Both the position numbers and the translations under genes were made by a program. From Pogona vitticeps (lineage: Eukaryota; Chordata; Lepidosauria; Squamata; Agamidae): a DNA stretch of 64,000 nt. Of the stretch, positions 51,650-63,305 are shown one piece after another. The first letter of the stretch is position 1; each line of letters opens with the position of its first letter. The DNA lies in NCBI RefSeq assembly GCF_051106095.1, contig NC_135785.1, positions 219,529,045 to 219,593,044 of the forward strand, written 5' to 3'. The notes beneath the pieces are model-generated. The model searched no databases and was not told where the DNA came from. It saw nothing but the letters and a program-made list of their open reading frames with translations.

Positions 51650-52383
51650 TAGAGATTGGCACAAATTAAAGAACAAATCTTCAACTTTCTTCAAAAATTA
51701 CTAATTTCTTGATTCATATTTGTACAAATCAGTGCCCCTAATGAATCACAAATCGTAATTCGTAATTTTATTTATATGGCATGGAGATGTAGCTGAGTAA
51801 ATATAATAAGCTCACGTTGATGCCTGTGTCAAAAAAAAAAGTGTTACAGTGTGACAGTCTAAATGTGGTCGATGAGAACAGGTCACACAAATAAAATGTG
51901 TGCTTATTCTCCTTTTGCATAATTTATTTTACATCTGCAGTCAGATTTTCAGTATATTTTTTAGCACAGGAAAATGGGAGAATTGTAGATCTTGTGGAGA
52001 TGAGCCGGTGTAATGACTCCTTGGGTGTCGTGTAAACATGGGCACTAGGGAAAAGAATACGAATGTGCTGCAGTGGTCCAATCCCGCTGCCCAGAACCAT
52101 TGTCATCGTGCCAATCGTGGAAGCAGCCTGGCCAGTCCTGCTCTGCCTCCCCATGCAGCCAACCACTAATTGGCTGAGCGGGCAGATTCCCTGTGCCGTG
52201 TCTGTGCTGCAGTGGTTGGCAGCATGGGGAGGCAGGAAAGGGCTGGCTGGGCTGCTTCTAAAGTTGGTGCGATGATGGAGCTGATCACTGCACAGAGCCC
52301 ATTAAGTGGCCAGCTGGTTCTGTGGGGGCAGGACTGGTTTTTATTTGTTTCACAGGGAAACAAATATGAAGTGCCTATGTCTA
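51650..52383. mobile_element. Palindromic MITE, probably TAGAGATGGGC family, copy 3
   Basis: Left end TAGAGATTGGCACAAATT; the inverse of the right end reads TAGACATAGGCACTTCAT. Long internal arms pair: GGAAGCAGCCTGGCCAGTCC and CTGCCTCCCCATGCAGCCAA (about 52115-52165) against the inverse of 52205-52290. No matching 8-bp flanks were found, so the limits are approximate. Confidence 0.65.
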
Positions 52384-52386
52384 GTG

Positions 52387-52925
52387 TCATATAATAGTTA
52401 GAACTATTGAATTGGAAGGGGCCTATAAGGCCATCAAATCTAACCCCCTGCTCAATGCAGGAATCTAAATTAAAGCAGATCTGACAGATGGTTGTCCAAT
52501 TTTCTCTTGAATGCTCTTCAGTGCTCTTCAGAATTGAAGTGCTCACCACCTCCCATGGTAATTGGTTCCATTGTCATTCAACTCTAACAGTTAAGACGTT
52601 TTTCTTGATATTCAGCAGAAATCTGGCTTCCTGTAGCCTGAGCCCATTATTATGTGTCCTGCACTCTGGGATGATCAAGAACAGATCCTAGCCCTCCTCT
52701 GTATGACTAGCTTTCAAGTATTTAAAAGTTTTCATATATCCCCCCATTCTTCTTTTCTCAAGACTAAACATGCCCAGTTCTTTCAGTCTTTCTTCATAGG
52801 ACTTGGTTTCTAGTCCCCTGATCACCTTTGTTGTCCTCCTCTGAACTTGCTCCATTTCATTGACATCCTTCTTAAAGTGTGGTGTCCAGAGCTGGACACT
52901 ACTCTAGATGAGACCTAGAATACTG
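52387..52925 (-). mobile_element. CR1 LINE 3' part, about 540 bp (minus strand)
   Basis: On the + strand it reads TTGGAAGGGGCCTATAAGGC, AACCCCCTGCTCAATGCAGG, GCTCACCACCTCCCATGGTA, CTCAAGACTAAACATGCCCA, GTTCTTTCAGTCTTTCTTCA and TTGTCCTCCTCTGAACTTGC, the inverse of the C-terminal CR1 reverse transcriptase region and 3' UTR. Confidence 0.92.
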
Positions 52926-54170
52926 TGCCTAGAGTACATAGAACTGGACATAAATGTTGTTCATAAATCGATACATTAGTAGTTGAGTGAATTTTGGTGA
53001 CTATATCCCAAATAGTTCAAAATAATCATAGTGCCTGTAGGCTGAGAAATCTATTCCCTAGCCACGTTTCAGTCCCACTACTTAAAAATTCCTCTTCAGA
53101 GTGCAGGGGCACCGGCATTTCTTGCAGTTTAAATATACCTGCAGTCACAAGTTTCCCTCTGCTACAACATGATGAGGTTGCTTTTATTGTGACTAGGCAA
53201 GAGCCTAGGGATGGTATTTGCACAGCTTAAGAAAACCACATTCTACCAGGTAACCCTAAAAAAGGTGGCAGTCCAAACAAATACTTCTAACATAAAAGCA
53301 GAGTCAGATAAGCACCATACTGTATTTGGTGCAGTGGGAGGAGACAGTCTGCTCCTGCTCCAATTTGGGGACTTTTGAGCAAAGGGTTTTGGAATTACGA
53401 TTTTTAAAAAAAGTAACACTGTTGTTACATGTCGAAACAAGTGAGCAGAAACCTTTGGTCAATTTAAAACAGATCAAATATATTGATAAATTAGCATACC
53501 TATCAAAAAGGTATCTCTGCTGTCAGTTTTTTAAACTTCACAGAAATTAACCCATTCTTGCTCTAATAGACCTTTAGCAATTAGTACTTTTGAAGCCATT
53601 AAAATGCTGTTTGCCAGCTTTTTCTTATAATTTCCCCACCATTCTAAATAGATTGAACTCCTGATTCTGAACGGACTCTGAAACAAAGCAATTTACTCTC
53701 TCCTGACCAAACATTTTAAATTGTTTTCTGTGAAAATATTTTTTATTTAAAAAACTCATTTAATCTGTGAAATTACTGGGGTTTTTTTGGTTTGTTTTTT
53801 GTTTTGGCTGGTGATGATCTCAAGGCATGTTTTGGCCCGGTTTACTCAGGAGCAAGGAGACAGCTGCAACAGCAGCCAATACAGTCTTTTCCATTTAGTT
53901 CTGCTCAAATCTTGGGAACTAACATCTGTAGTTCCTTTACTAAGTCAACCTCTCTCGTGTTCAGCTTCCTATTTTCCTACTACTCCACCCCACTTACCTA
54001 GAAATATAGTCTATTCTGCTCACTTCTGTATTTCCATTATATGTGCATGGTAGGATAAGCTCAAGTGCCTTTTCTGCTTTTCTGGCTGTCTTTAGTATCT
54101 GTACCAACACCACATTTCAAATGACTTGATTTTTCTCCTTGTCTTTCTTCACTATCTTCATTTCACATCA
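52926..54170. other. Downstream intergenic, unassigned
   Basis: 53026-53440 has overlapping open frames on both strands but none resembles a known protein. It may be an unrecognised repeat. Confidence 0.35.
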
Positions 54171-54174
54171 TATG

Positions 54175-54600
54175 GATTATTCATTCATTCATTCATTCAT
54201 TTAAATTTTATGCTGCCCACCTATCTGCCTGGGCCACTTTGGACAGTTTACAACAACAACAACAAAATAATAATAAAAAGCAGTGAGCAAAATAACAATA
54301 AAAAAGAAAATTGACGTCAACATAAACTGGCAACAACATAAAACTAAAAGTAATAGAGGAGTTTAAAACAAGATGGCATAACAGGTAGTGTGTAATTCTG
54401 AAACTACCACTGTGTTAAGATGTTGAGTACTCTGGGAAAGCCTGCCTGAAAAGCCATGTTTTCTATAATCATTTAAAGCTCCCCAGTGAAGGAGCCACGC
54501 GAATTTCAGGTAGGAGCTCGTTCCAAAGATCAGAGGCAACCGCTCAGAAGGGCGGTTCCCGGTCTTTCCACCCTCTCTCAAGGTCAGTATTCTTAACCAC
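54175..54600 (-). mobile_element. L2-like LINE 3' region (minus strand)
   Basis: (ATTC)n, then TATGCTGCCCACCTATCTGC, is an inverted L2-type tail. Degenerate sequence follows (GAGCTCGTTCCAAAGATCAG) like a LINE-derived squamate repeat. Confidence 0.5.
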
Positions 54601-55498
54601 CCTGCCTGGAAAGAATGTGTAGAAAAGGCAGCTCACATTGGAAAGAGGTGTTGTGCCAGGTTTTGACCTTGGTTTCCAGTGACATTCTTTCCTAACCTCT
54701 TCCTTTTTTATTTCAAAAAACAGTGATTTTTTTTTTTAATGTGCACACAACATATCTAGAGCTTTCGGTCCAATATAGCTTTTCTTCCTCAGCTTGCCTA
54801 ACTCAAAGAAAGGGATGGAAATTGAAACAGCTTTCCAGTCTGCATTTTGCAGAGCAGGCAACATTGGTTTGACCGAGTGTGTATGTTTGTCCATTGTATG
54901 TATTATACCTACTCACACCTTTACTTTACCATTTCATTCCGTTCAAAAGAGCCCTTCAAAATATTTTGGCACAGAGGGACTACAACCATATCCAAGCAGT
55001 TCTTGCTTCTGTCTTCTCCCAGTAACCATAGTACAGATCATATGCTCATTTTCTGGAATCCTGTACCACTGGGTGATTCTGTATGAGGGAAATTTCTGAT
55101 TGCATTTGTCTGTACCTTATATATATTTAAACTCCCATTTTAAAAAGCCAGGAAATCTCAGTTCTTCAAAAAAAAAACTGTGGTTTATGATTGTGGGTTA
55201 TTGTGCTTCTGTACCCATGATTCAAAAGGCCAAGAAATGGCTCAATGTATAATATGCTTGTGTTGCTAGCAAGAAAAAGGATGCCAAGCTTTACATAGCC
55301 AATGGTAGCCTGAATGTTGACAGCATTGATGGCAGTAGTCAAGATGGTCTACAGGATATTCTTCAGTCTTCTGAATTAAGAACTCATTTGTTCAAGGCCA
55401 AGAAAAAAGTTTGAACTCCTTGATTAGGTGTTCATTCAAGAATACTGTTTTTAACACTGTTTTAATTAATAGAATATAAAACAATGACTATAGGGTTA

Positions 55499-55690
55499 CA
55501 GTGGTGCCTTGCTTTATGATTGCCCCGTATTACGACGAAACCACATTACGATTATCTTTTTGCAATTGCAAAATGATGGTCTGAATGGGGTCAAGGTGTT
55601 GAACAGGACTCCCCCAATGGAAATTCACAGAGTGATACCATAGTGATACCATAGAAGGGGAAGTCCCAGAAGCTGACTCTTTTTTTCATC
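55499..55690. mobile_element. TA-type MITE, left end only
   Basis: CAGTGGTGCCTTGCTTTATG after TA (55497-55498), then TTGCAATTGCAAAATGATGG, which matches the interior of the copies at 0.9 and 30.6 kb. The right end was not found. Confidence 0.65.
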
Positions 55691-56999
55691 TGCTAACCAC
55701 TTCTCACCCACTTCTCACTCAAACATAAAGCAATTGTCAGGGCTGTTTTTCAAGTGTGAATGGTAGTGAGTAGAGGAAGGTATCCTGTGAACCATCTTGA
55801 CTGCTACCATTGATGCTGCCATTCAGACTGCCCTTTCCTAATTAAAGCTTGGCATTTTTTTTCTGTTGGCAGCACGATATTGGGCCGTTTCCTAGCTTTT
55901 TTAATCAAGGGTACAGAAGCACAATATCCCACATTCATAAACCAGATGTTTTGAAGAATTGAATTGCACTATACATCTGGTATTGAGAAGTAGTATTTAA
56001 TCTTACTAATGGCAGCTGGCAGTGAGGCTGTAATAAAAATTGTACATATAGACCACTTAATGCAGCAGCATGCAAATGGTTTCAACGTTGTTTCCCCATC
56101 TATGTATGCTCTTTCATTCTAGCAAAGATGGCTACAAGTAGCCTCAGTGTAGCTGTGCTTTTCCCCACCTGAGTTTTGCCACCTACAGTGTTTTCCTCAG
56201 GATCAATTGCACAGAATTCTGTCTTCTGCATGTAAAGCTAAGGCTTGTGTGCATGGTGAAGAAGTCGAATGATACATGGTAGAAAGATGGAGAGTTGAGG
56301 GAAGGCTGCAAATCATATTGTGTAAATTAGACAACAGAGTGTTGTGGCTACTGAGCTTTTAAGTCATCATCTCACGAGCTCATGTCGTAAGCTCTCCTAA
56401 GCTATTTCTCTGTTGTTAACAGGAAAATTAGTATAAAAAGAAGTATTTAACAACAATATTTTATCCAGAATGAAAGTATCAAATTGAAAGCAGTTCACTT
56501 CTTACACGGGCACAGCTATTAAGCAGAATATGGTATACATTTTATTAAAAAGCAAGAACAGGCATACATCTTTTTTACATTTTCTGGTGTTATAAAACCA
56601 AAATATAACCTTCTTTACCTTAGGCTGAAGCCATCCAGTTGTAAGAACATTTCCTGGAAGTAACTACATTTCTCTCAATATAATTACAGTTTTAAACTGA
56701 TGACAGTTTCATATACAGTAATAAAGAAGGACAACATGAAAATGAGATACAATATGTAACGATATGTTTTGTTCAAAAAAGAAATATATAATTTAGGATT
56801 TCAATGAAATACTGGGTTCCTTCAAACACTTTTTGTTTGATGAAATACTGTTCCCAGCATGTTATAAAACAGGTAAGATGTTTCTGTAACCCCTCACCCC
56901 CCCTAGCCACCCCCATCACTTACAGCCAAGCTTACTTGTGACCACCTTGGCAATGTGTTGTGTGCTATGCACTATCAAGTTTGAACTGATTTACAACAA

Positions 57000-57135
57000 T
57001 TCTGATGGGGCTTTCAAGGTCTTTAAGAAATGTTTTTTTTTCCCCAGTTCCACCCCACAGTGAGTTTCCTTAGTCAAACGGGGATTTGGACCCACATCTC
57101 CTGAGTCCTAGTCCATCACTCCATCAGCTACATAA
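57000..57135 (-). mobile_element. tRNA-derived SINE (minus strand)
   Basis: Inverse order: RTE-like tail side (AAGTTTGAACTGATTTACAA), then AACGGGGATTTGGACCCACA (B box) and TCCATCACTCCATCAGCTAC (A-box side). Confidence 0.65.
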
Positions 57136-57493
57136 CAGTGGGCATCCACACCTATTATATCAGAGTGCCATATAGACTCTGAAGCAACAATCTCAGAACC
57201 CAAAGTTGGCCATGTTGCACAGTTGGGATTGTACTACGTATCTACCACCTTCAGTGGTTAAGCAGTCTTTCTGTTGAACCAAAGAGTGGAAATCTACATC
57301 CTGTCTGCGTAGTTCCTTATCAACCTCTCATTTCCATGACCAGATATGTAACTTGAAAGGAAAGAAGTTCTCCTCGCTGCGGTTTCACTTCCCTAGAATT
57401 TGTATGATATCAGGTGACCAAAACAGGAGCAGTGGTTTTTCTTTAGTAGGAAAGGATAGAAATTTCCAGTGATTTTCCAACTGACTGATAATG

Positions 57494-57594
57494 GTTGTTG
57501 TGGGTTTTTCGGGCTCTTGGGCCACGTTCTGAAGGTTGTTCTTCCTAACGTTTCGCCAGTCTCTTCGGCCGGCATCTTCAGAGGACAAATACAT
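57494..57594 (+). mobile_element. Short GGTTGTTGTGGG element, 101-bp copy, with target duplication
   Basis: Holds GTTGTTGTGGGTTTTTCGGG, TTCTGAAGGTTGTTCTTCCT, AACGTTTCGCCAGTCTCTTC and GGCATCTTCAGAGGACA. A perfect 12-bp duplication TGACTGATAATG flanks it (57482-57493, 57595-57606). Shorter than the 25.3 kb copy at both ends. Confidence 0.85.
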
Positions 57595-57709
57595 TGACTG
57601 ATAATGCATTGATTAAGAAAAATGTATTTTTAATTGGACCAGCATGGGCATTTCATGCTCACAGACTTGAAATGTTGGGTTGTATAAGATAGCCCAGCTG
57701 CCTGCATAG

Positions 57710-57964
57710 CAGGAATGGGGACCTGAGTCATGAGACTCTGTCCAATCAGATTTCAGTTGCAACAGTGACTCGACTTGGACTCAAGTTTCTTTTTCAATGA
57801 CTTGCACTCGACGCAAGACTCAGAACCCATGCACACCTTGCCTTTTTTTCTGGAGAAAAAAAGCTTATTTTTAATAGGGACTCAAACTTGGGACTTGGAA
57901 CTCGGGACTTGGTACCAAAGACTCAGACTCGGGACTCAGACCCAAATACTTGCCAACATCCCTG
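57710..57964. mobile_element. hAT-like element with GGGACTTGG internal repeats
   Basis: Starts CAGGAATGGGGACC and ends CAACATCCCTG. The 8-bp flanks CTGCATAG (57702-57709) and CTGGCTAG (57965-57972) differ at two positions. Inside are many diverged GGGACTTGGNACTCG-like units. Confidence 0.55.
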
Positions 57965-57999
57965 CTGGCTAGAGCAGTGAGCATCTAGAGGCTGAGAGT

Positions 58000-60600
58000 T
58001 AAGCATCCCATGTGCCTCCTGTGAGAAGAGCTAGCCTGTGTAGCCTTGGAAAAGCTCCACAGTTGCACAGCACCCCCAGAAGAAGAGACTGGTCAACCTC
58101 TTCTGACTACTCTGTACCTAGAAAACCCTGGGAAGAGCTGCTGTAAATTGGAATCAACTTCACACACACACACACAACTGCCTATAAAAATCAACATGTA
58201 AGCTTAATAGGCAGCAAAATACTGCAGCTTAAGCACTTATAGCATGGTGGGAAGTGTGTGACTGTCAGGATGTTTTTAAAGTGCAACTTCCCTCATCATT
58301 TCCTGTGTCAGCTAGGGAGGATGGGAATAGCAGTTCAGGAATATATAAAGGACCACGTGAAGTGCCTAGCAGTAGAATCTGTACTGGATGACTTACAAAA
58401 GAATGTTTGTGGAGATCACCTCAGCTAGGTAGTTTTAGACCCTGGGCTTAATGGCCTCATGGGAAGCACTGTAGATGGTCTTTACTTTAGTTGTGAAGGT
58501 CAAAACTAAAAATTATCTCCCCCCCCCCGCCCTAAATGTTCTGTACTATACAAATGTTCCTTTATTCTATATTCCTGATAGGGCTGAACAAAATGAAAAC
58601 CCTCATCATTGTTTGATGGCTCTTCCTAAAAAAAAATTAAATTATCTGAACAGTTTTCCATTCCAGACTCAAATCGCATAGCACCATCAAAACTATAGAA
58701 ATAAAATAGCTTGCATCTGTTATCCTGACGCTAAACAAATTAATCTAGCATAATAATAAAAAATCATTTTCTAAATTCAGGTCTAGCACCATCAAGACTT
58801 GAGAGCTTGCCCAATTTGCCTAAGATAACTCACCTTAACCTCTTTATTTTAACTTGAAACACACATATCATATAAATATATGTTTAATGTAAAAAAATTA
58901 AGGATTTCTCTCTAACATGCCTAGTTCGAGGCTATTGGATTTCAGATCAGAGGTCGAGCTTTAGCTACACTACCACATTCACTTCTCACTACTGACCTAT
59001 TTATAACACTAAACATGAAACCAGAATGTGAGTCAGTTTGTGGAAAAAAAACACACCTGAATATACAGGAACCCTGGAGGGTGGGGTGAGGTGGGTTTAA
59101 ATGTAAGAATGACTGAGACTCGCAAATGATTTTGAAATTCCCATTTTTTGTGTCCAGCTTATCTCCACTACCTTTCCATGCAAGTTTTTTTCCTAGTCCA
59201 TTCTCCACAATATCCTTATCATTTAGCATTTTCTCATTCAATAGTCTGTCACAGAAGTAGATACTTAAAAGCAGATGGCACAGTACAGCTGAATAATAAG
59301 TCAATTAAGAAACTTAAGGGTGCCTAAGGTATCTTATCCTGCCACACAGACATACACAAACCTTATATTTATACTTACATTTATGTATACCATTAAAGGT
59401 TGTCAGAACAGTAGCCAATAAATACACAAAATATGTACTTATCTGGCCAATGAGAAAGCAGCACTTGCTATACTTAACATTTGTTCTTTTTAAAAGGCTA
59501 TACTATAGCAACAAAGACAATACAGCTATGCTATAAGGTATAGTTTCTTGTTTTTGTGTTCTAAACAGGAAAGAAATTGTGCGCAAGCTGCATTTAAGGG
59601 GAAATTCCAAAACAAGAACCACTCTTTCCCTACATAGCAGGCAACAAAATTATTCTTCGGATATGCTTTATCCAACTTCAGAATTTGTCCTGTATCTTCC
59701 CTTCTTCTGCTGCAAGTTGCACAGAACAGCTACAAGTTGCAGGTCCACCTCTTCAATGCAGCTTATTTGTTCCTTACTGAGTCTTTATTATACAGTAACG
59801 ACAGTACAAAAGTGCAAGAACTATGGATAAACTGTTGACCTTAGTGGAGCCACTCTTAGGGTTAGGATCATGCCCAGTTTTCCATGTAATTATTTCCTTC
59901 TGCTGTACATGGGGAGATGGCTTGTTAAAGGCAAATTTGTGACTTAACTATCACCTGGTAGGAGGGTTCTCCCCACCCCCAACAAATTATATCATGCTGA
60001 ACATCTGATTTTGTCAGGAAACAGGTCTGTCGAGCCCAATGCTTGAGAGGAGTTCTGTGAACATACAAAACACTGTGTTAAAAATTGCTGCAGCAGATTA
60101 TAGACTTTGCTCATGGCTTCTGTCTGAGATCTGGTTTATACATGTAGGCTGAGGTGTTAGAATGGGCTGCACTCTTACAACAGAGAGGAGAGGAAATCTC
60201 TGTGGGTTCTGTCCAGCATTTCTGACACACTCTGTTCCTGGGGAAGCATGAGATGCTGAGACACTAAATGCAGTAGCATTTCTCCTCTTAGAATTTTATA
60301 AATTGAGGTCATTCAACAAAATAGATTACAATTTATGGCCAAACCCCCACCCCCAAACCTCACACAAGATGCTATATGGTTCATCTTATCCTATCTCACT
60401 AGCTTCCAAAACCACCAAACTGGCTCCTGCTAGAGTCAGAATGCTGGATTAAATGGGTCCCGGGTCTGATCAGGCAAATTCATTTTTAATACTTTGGATG
60501 TATATGCCTTAAGAAAGAGGTATTAAACCCCCGTTTGTACTAACCCACTTTGTACTAATTACTGTGAATATTGGATAATGGTAGCACATAGATCAGCCTT
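58000..60600. other. Downstream intergenic or possible UTR of a minus-strand gene
   Basis: No recognised repeat and no exon I can name. A minus-strand AATAAA (TTTATT at 56541-56546) lies to the left. The long stretch of low-repeat sequence from there to about 60.5 kb could be a 3' UTR, but nothing coding was recognised. Confidence 0.25.
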
Positions 60601-60720
60601 TTTGTTTATTTATTATTTATTCTATTTTAAATATTTTACCCCACTTTTCTTCTTAAAAGGCCCCATGGTGACTTACATCATTAAAAGGACTATATTTAAA
60701 AGCAAAAAAACAGTAAGTAT
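60600..60720 (-). mobile_element. L2-like 3' tail (minus strand)
   Basis: TATTTATT units, then ATTTTACCCCACTTTTCTTC and GGTGACTTACATCATTAAAA, form an inverted and diverged L2-type tail. Confidence 0.5.
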
Positions 60721-61444
60721 ACAAATATTTTAAAAGAAGTAAACAAGTATCATATTAAAAATGGAAAACAAAATCCATACTGAAAACACTTTAAAAAGCA
60801 ACAGAGCACAACAATCCAATTTGTTCCTAAGATATATATTCTTTGGGATCCGCTGGTGCTGTCCAGGGGCAAGTGAAGCTGTCCTGCCAACACCCAGATT
60901 GCAAGTACACGTCCAGCTGCCATCCCTGCCACATCACATTCAAGGGGAAGGCAGCAGTGGTGGCAATACCTCTGTTCCTTCTCCCATCATTGGATATGGA
61001 AGAGAAAGAGGAGTGGAAGAGGTGGCTGCAGCAGAAGGAACCCATCTACGTACCACCCAAAGGAAGAGCATGGTGTTTATGGTGGAGGGCTTGTCCCCCC
61101 TCATCCTGGAATGTATACAGAACACACTGTTGAAATGATGTGTATTATAAGTGTGAATATATTAACTAGGATGTAGCTCCTCCTCATCCCCCAAAATTAC
61201 AGTGGACACTTGAGAAGAAGGCCATGGTACAGGAACCTTTCATGCCTTGGCATGGAGGACTCCAGCAGATGGATAGCTCTGGAGAGCTACTGAGAGCAGC
61301 AGCTGTCCAGAGCAGCTGCTGTCCAGTGAAGATAGCAGAGGCAGAGCCAAGGAGGTGACCTGAATTTCTGACCTTGTGTTTTGTCATCCAAAGCAGCAAC
61401 ACCTTCCTCCCAGGCCTAATTGTAGGGCCTGCCCTCATGCAGTC

Positions 61445-61520
61445 TACCACATATATTTATTTATTTATTAGATTTATATACTACCTATCTAGAACGTGTC
61501 TTCTCTGGATAGTTTAGATA
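61445..61520 (-). mobile_element. L2-like 3' tail fragment (minus strand)
   Basis: (ATTT)n, then AGATTTATATACTACCTATC and TTCTCTGGATAGTTTAGA, the inverted tail layout. Confidence 0.45.
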
Positions 61521-61595
61521 TAGCATAAAAATAAACTGAGGTAAAATACAAATTCATCACAGAGTCCAATATATACCAGTTGTTTTCCCCTAGTT

Positions 61596-61863
61596 CAGGG
61601 GGGGCACATGAAATATCTGAACTGTGTTCAGGGGCCGAACCAACTTTACTTAAAAATAAAATGAAACAGTGATGTTATGATTGTTTTTATTTTAAACTTG
61701 TTAATCTTCACAAATACTAAAGAGGTTTTTTGTGGTATGTTAAAGATAAGCAACTGATCAACTTTAGGCAAAAAAGCTATAAATGGTTTTGATGTCTGGT
61801 GGGCCGGACAGGAGTGGCTCGCGGAGCGTATGTGGCCCTCGGGCCACACTTTGCCCAGGTCTG
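61596..61863. mobile_element. hAT-like non-autonomous element
   Basis: Starts CAGGGGGGGCACATG and ends GGCCACACTTTGCCCAGGTCTG. A perfect 8-bp duplication CCCTAGTT flanks it (61588-61595, 61864-61871). Near the right end is GTATGTGGCCCTCGGGCCAC, a motif shared in style with the hAT at 31.4 kb. Confidence 0.82.
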
Positions 61864-62734
61864 CCCTAGTTCCAGCTAGGATGTGTCAACAAACATATTG
61901 TTTCTCTATTATTGAGACCAAATTTCCAGACTATTATTTCCTCCTCAGGAGTAAATACCTGGTGAGGAGTTCATTTGTAAAGAAAGCCTCCTGATTCATG
62001 CCATGGTGGCTGGAGTTGTCCAAACCAGCAGATTTATTCATAAACCCATACTCCAGGTGGAATTCCCCCCCCCCCATAAGCCGTTCGTTCTCCAGGTGGA
62101 AGTGAGCGCCCTCCCTTTGTGGTATGTAAAGAAATTTCAGGGAAGGCACAGTATTGTGAACTGCAGAAGATGCAGCATTACCTTTCACACTAAATGTACC
62201 CTTTTCCTGCCATTTCTTAAGGTAAATAACATTTAATTAACTTTTTTGGCAAGAAAAACTTATTGTACTTATTTTTAATTTAAAATAATTTATCCTAAGA
62301 TTTTTTTTTTTTAAATGTTAATTATGAATTCAATTTTTTGTAAAAGCTGGGTTGGGCGATGGCAAAGAAGAAGCAGGATGGTATGAGAGTTTTCCAAAAA
62401 ATCAAGAAAAGGGTCAATGTGCTCATATGTTTGGGAACTGTTGCTCTAAATAATTCCATGGAAGGAGTTTCTGGTTACTTTGGTTTTTCTATTAAGGGGA
62501 AGAGAGAAAAGAAATGCCAATTCTTCTTTGGTTTGAAATTAATTTTACTGAAAAGTTTCTGATTCTGAAAATTGGCATTTCATTTTTCCTCCCAACATTA
62601 TGTGTCCAGCCGGTTAGAAACCTGGGAGGTGAAATGATACATTACAAGGACTTCTGTGAGTCCTGTGCAGGACTGTACATCTTAAGTAGAAGAGCCAGCA
62701 TAGTGGGGGGAAAACTGTTAACTCTTTCCTGTAA

Positions 62735-62973
62735 CTGTGGTTAAAACGCTGTACTGCAGCTAAAACTGTGCTCACGACCTGGGGTTCAAATCCCAGCTAG
62801 CCGGCTCAAGGTTGACTCAGCCTTCCATCCTTCCGAGGTCAGTAAAATGAGTACCCAGCTTGCTGGGGGGGCAATGTGTAGCCTGTATAATTCAAAATTG
62901 TAAACCGCCCGGAGAGTGCTTGTAGCGCTATGGGGCGGTATATAAGTCCAATAAATAAATAAATAAATAAACT
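62735..62973 (+). mobile_element. tRNA-derived SINE with L2 tail
   Basis: B box GGTTCAAATCC at 62783-62793; CAAGGTTGACTCAGCCTTCC and GTCAGTAAAATGAGTACCCA in the body; tail TGTAAACCGCCCGGAGAGTG and GGGGCGGTATATAAGTCC plus (AAAT)n. The tail is that of L2, the likely partner for mobilisation. Confidence 0.9.
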
Positions 62974-63305
62974 GATTATCCTCCAACCTGTTTTACTCAA
63001 GCTGGGAAAGAGTTGGGCACATTATGTGTATGTGGTATGGATAACTCTTCCTATACTGAAGCTTCAGGATGGTTACAACACATTGTTCTGGCTGTTTCCT
63101 CCCTTACAGCATCTCAGCGTTTAGATTATAGAGAAAAAACAGTGAGATTCTTAATGAGATTTATGCCTCCATCACATTATCCTGTTTTAACCTATCTGTA
63201 TCGCCTCCCATAATCTTCTAAAAACGTAGCCTTCCATGAAAGGTAAGGAGGACAGGCACTTGTGACGTCTAGTCTGCATTTGTAATTGAAGCACTTCTAG
63301 CCTTT

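Noticed and set aside
53026-53230. Possible exon on the minus strand
   Set aside because: Open on both strands with no recognisable protein and no convincing splice sites.
60827-61138. Overlapping frames on both strands with a Cys-His rich stretch
   Set aside because: Cysteine spacing looked zinc-finger-like, but no family match, no splice context and both strands open; likely chance or an unrecognised repeat.
62783-62793. tRNA gene (good B box)
   Set aside because: It is the head of a SINE with an L2 tail; no cloverleaf with an acceptor stem can be formed. The same holds for the B boxes at 17.4, 18.7 and 35.2 kb.
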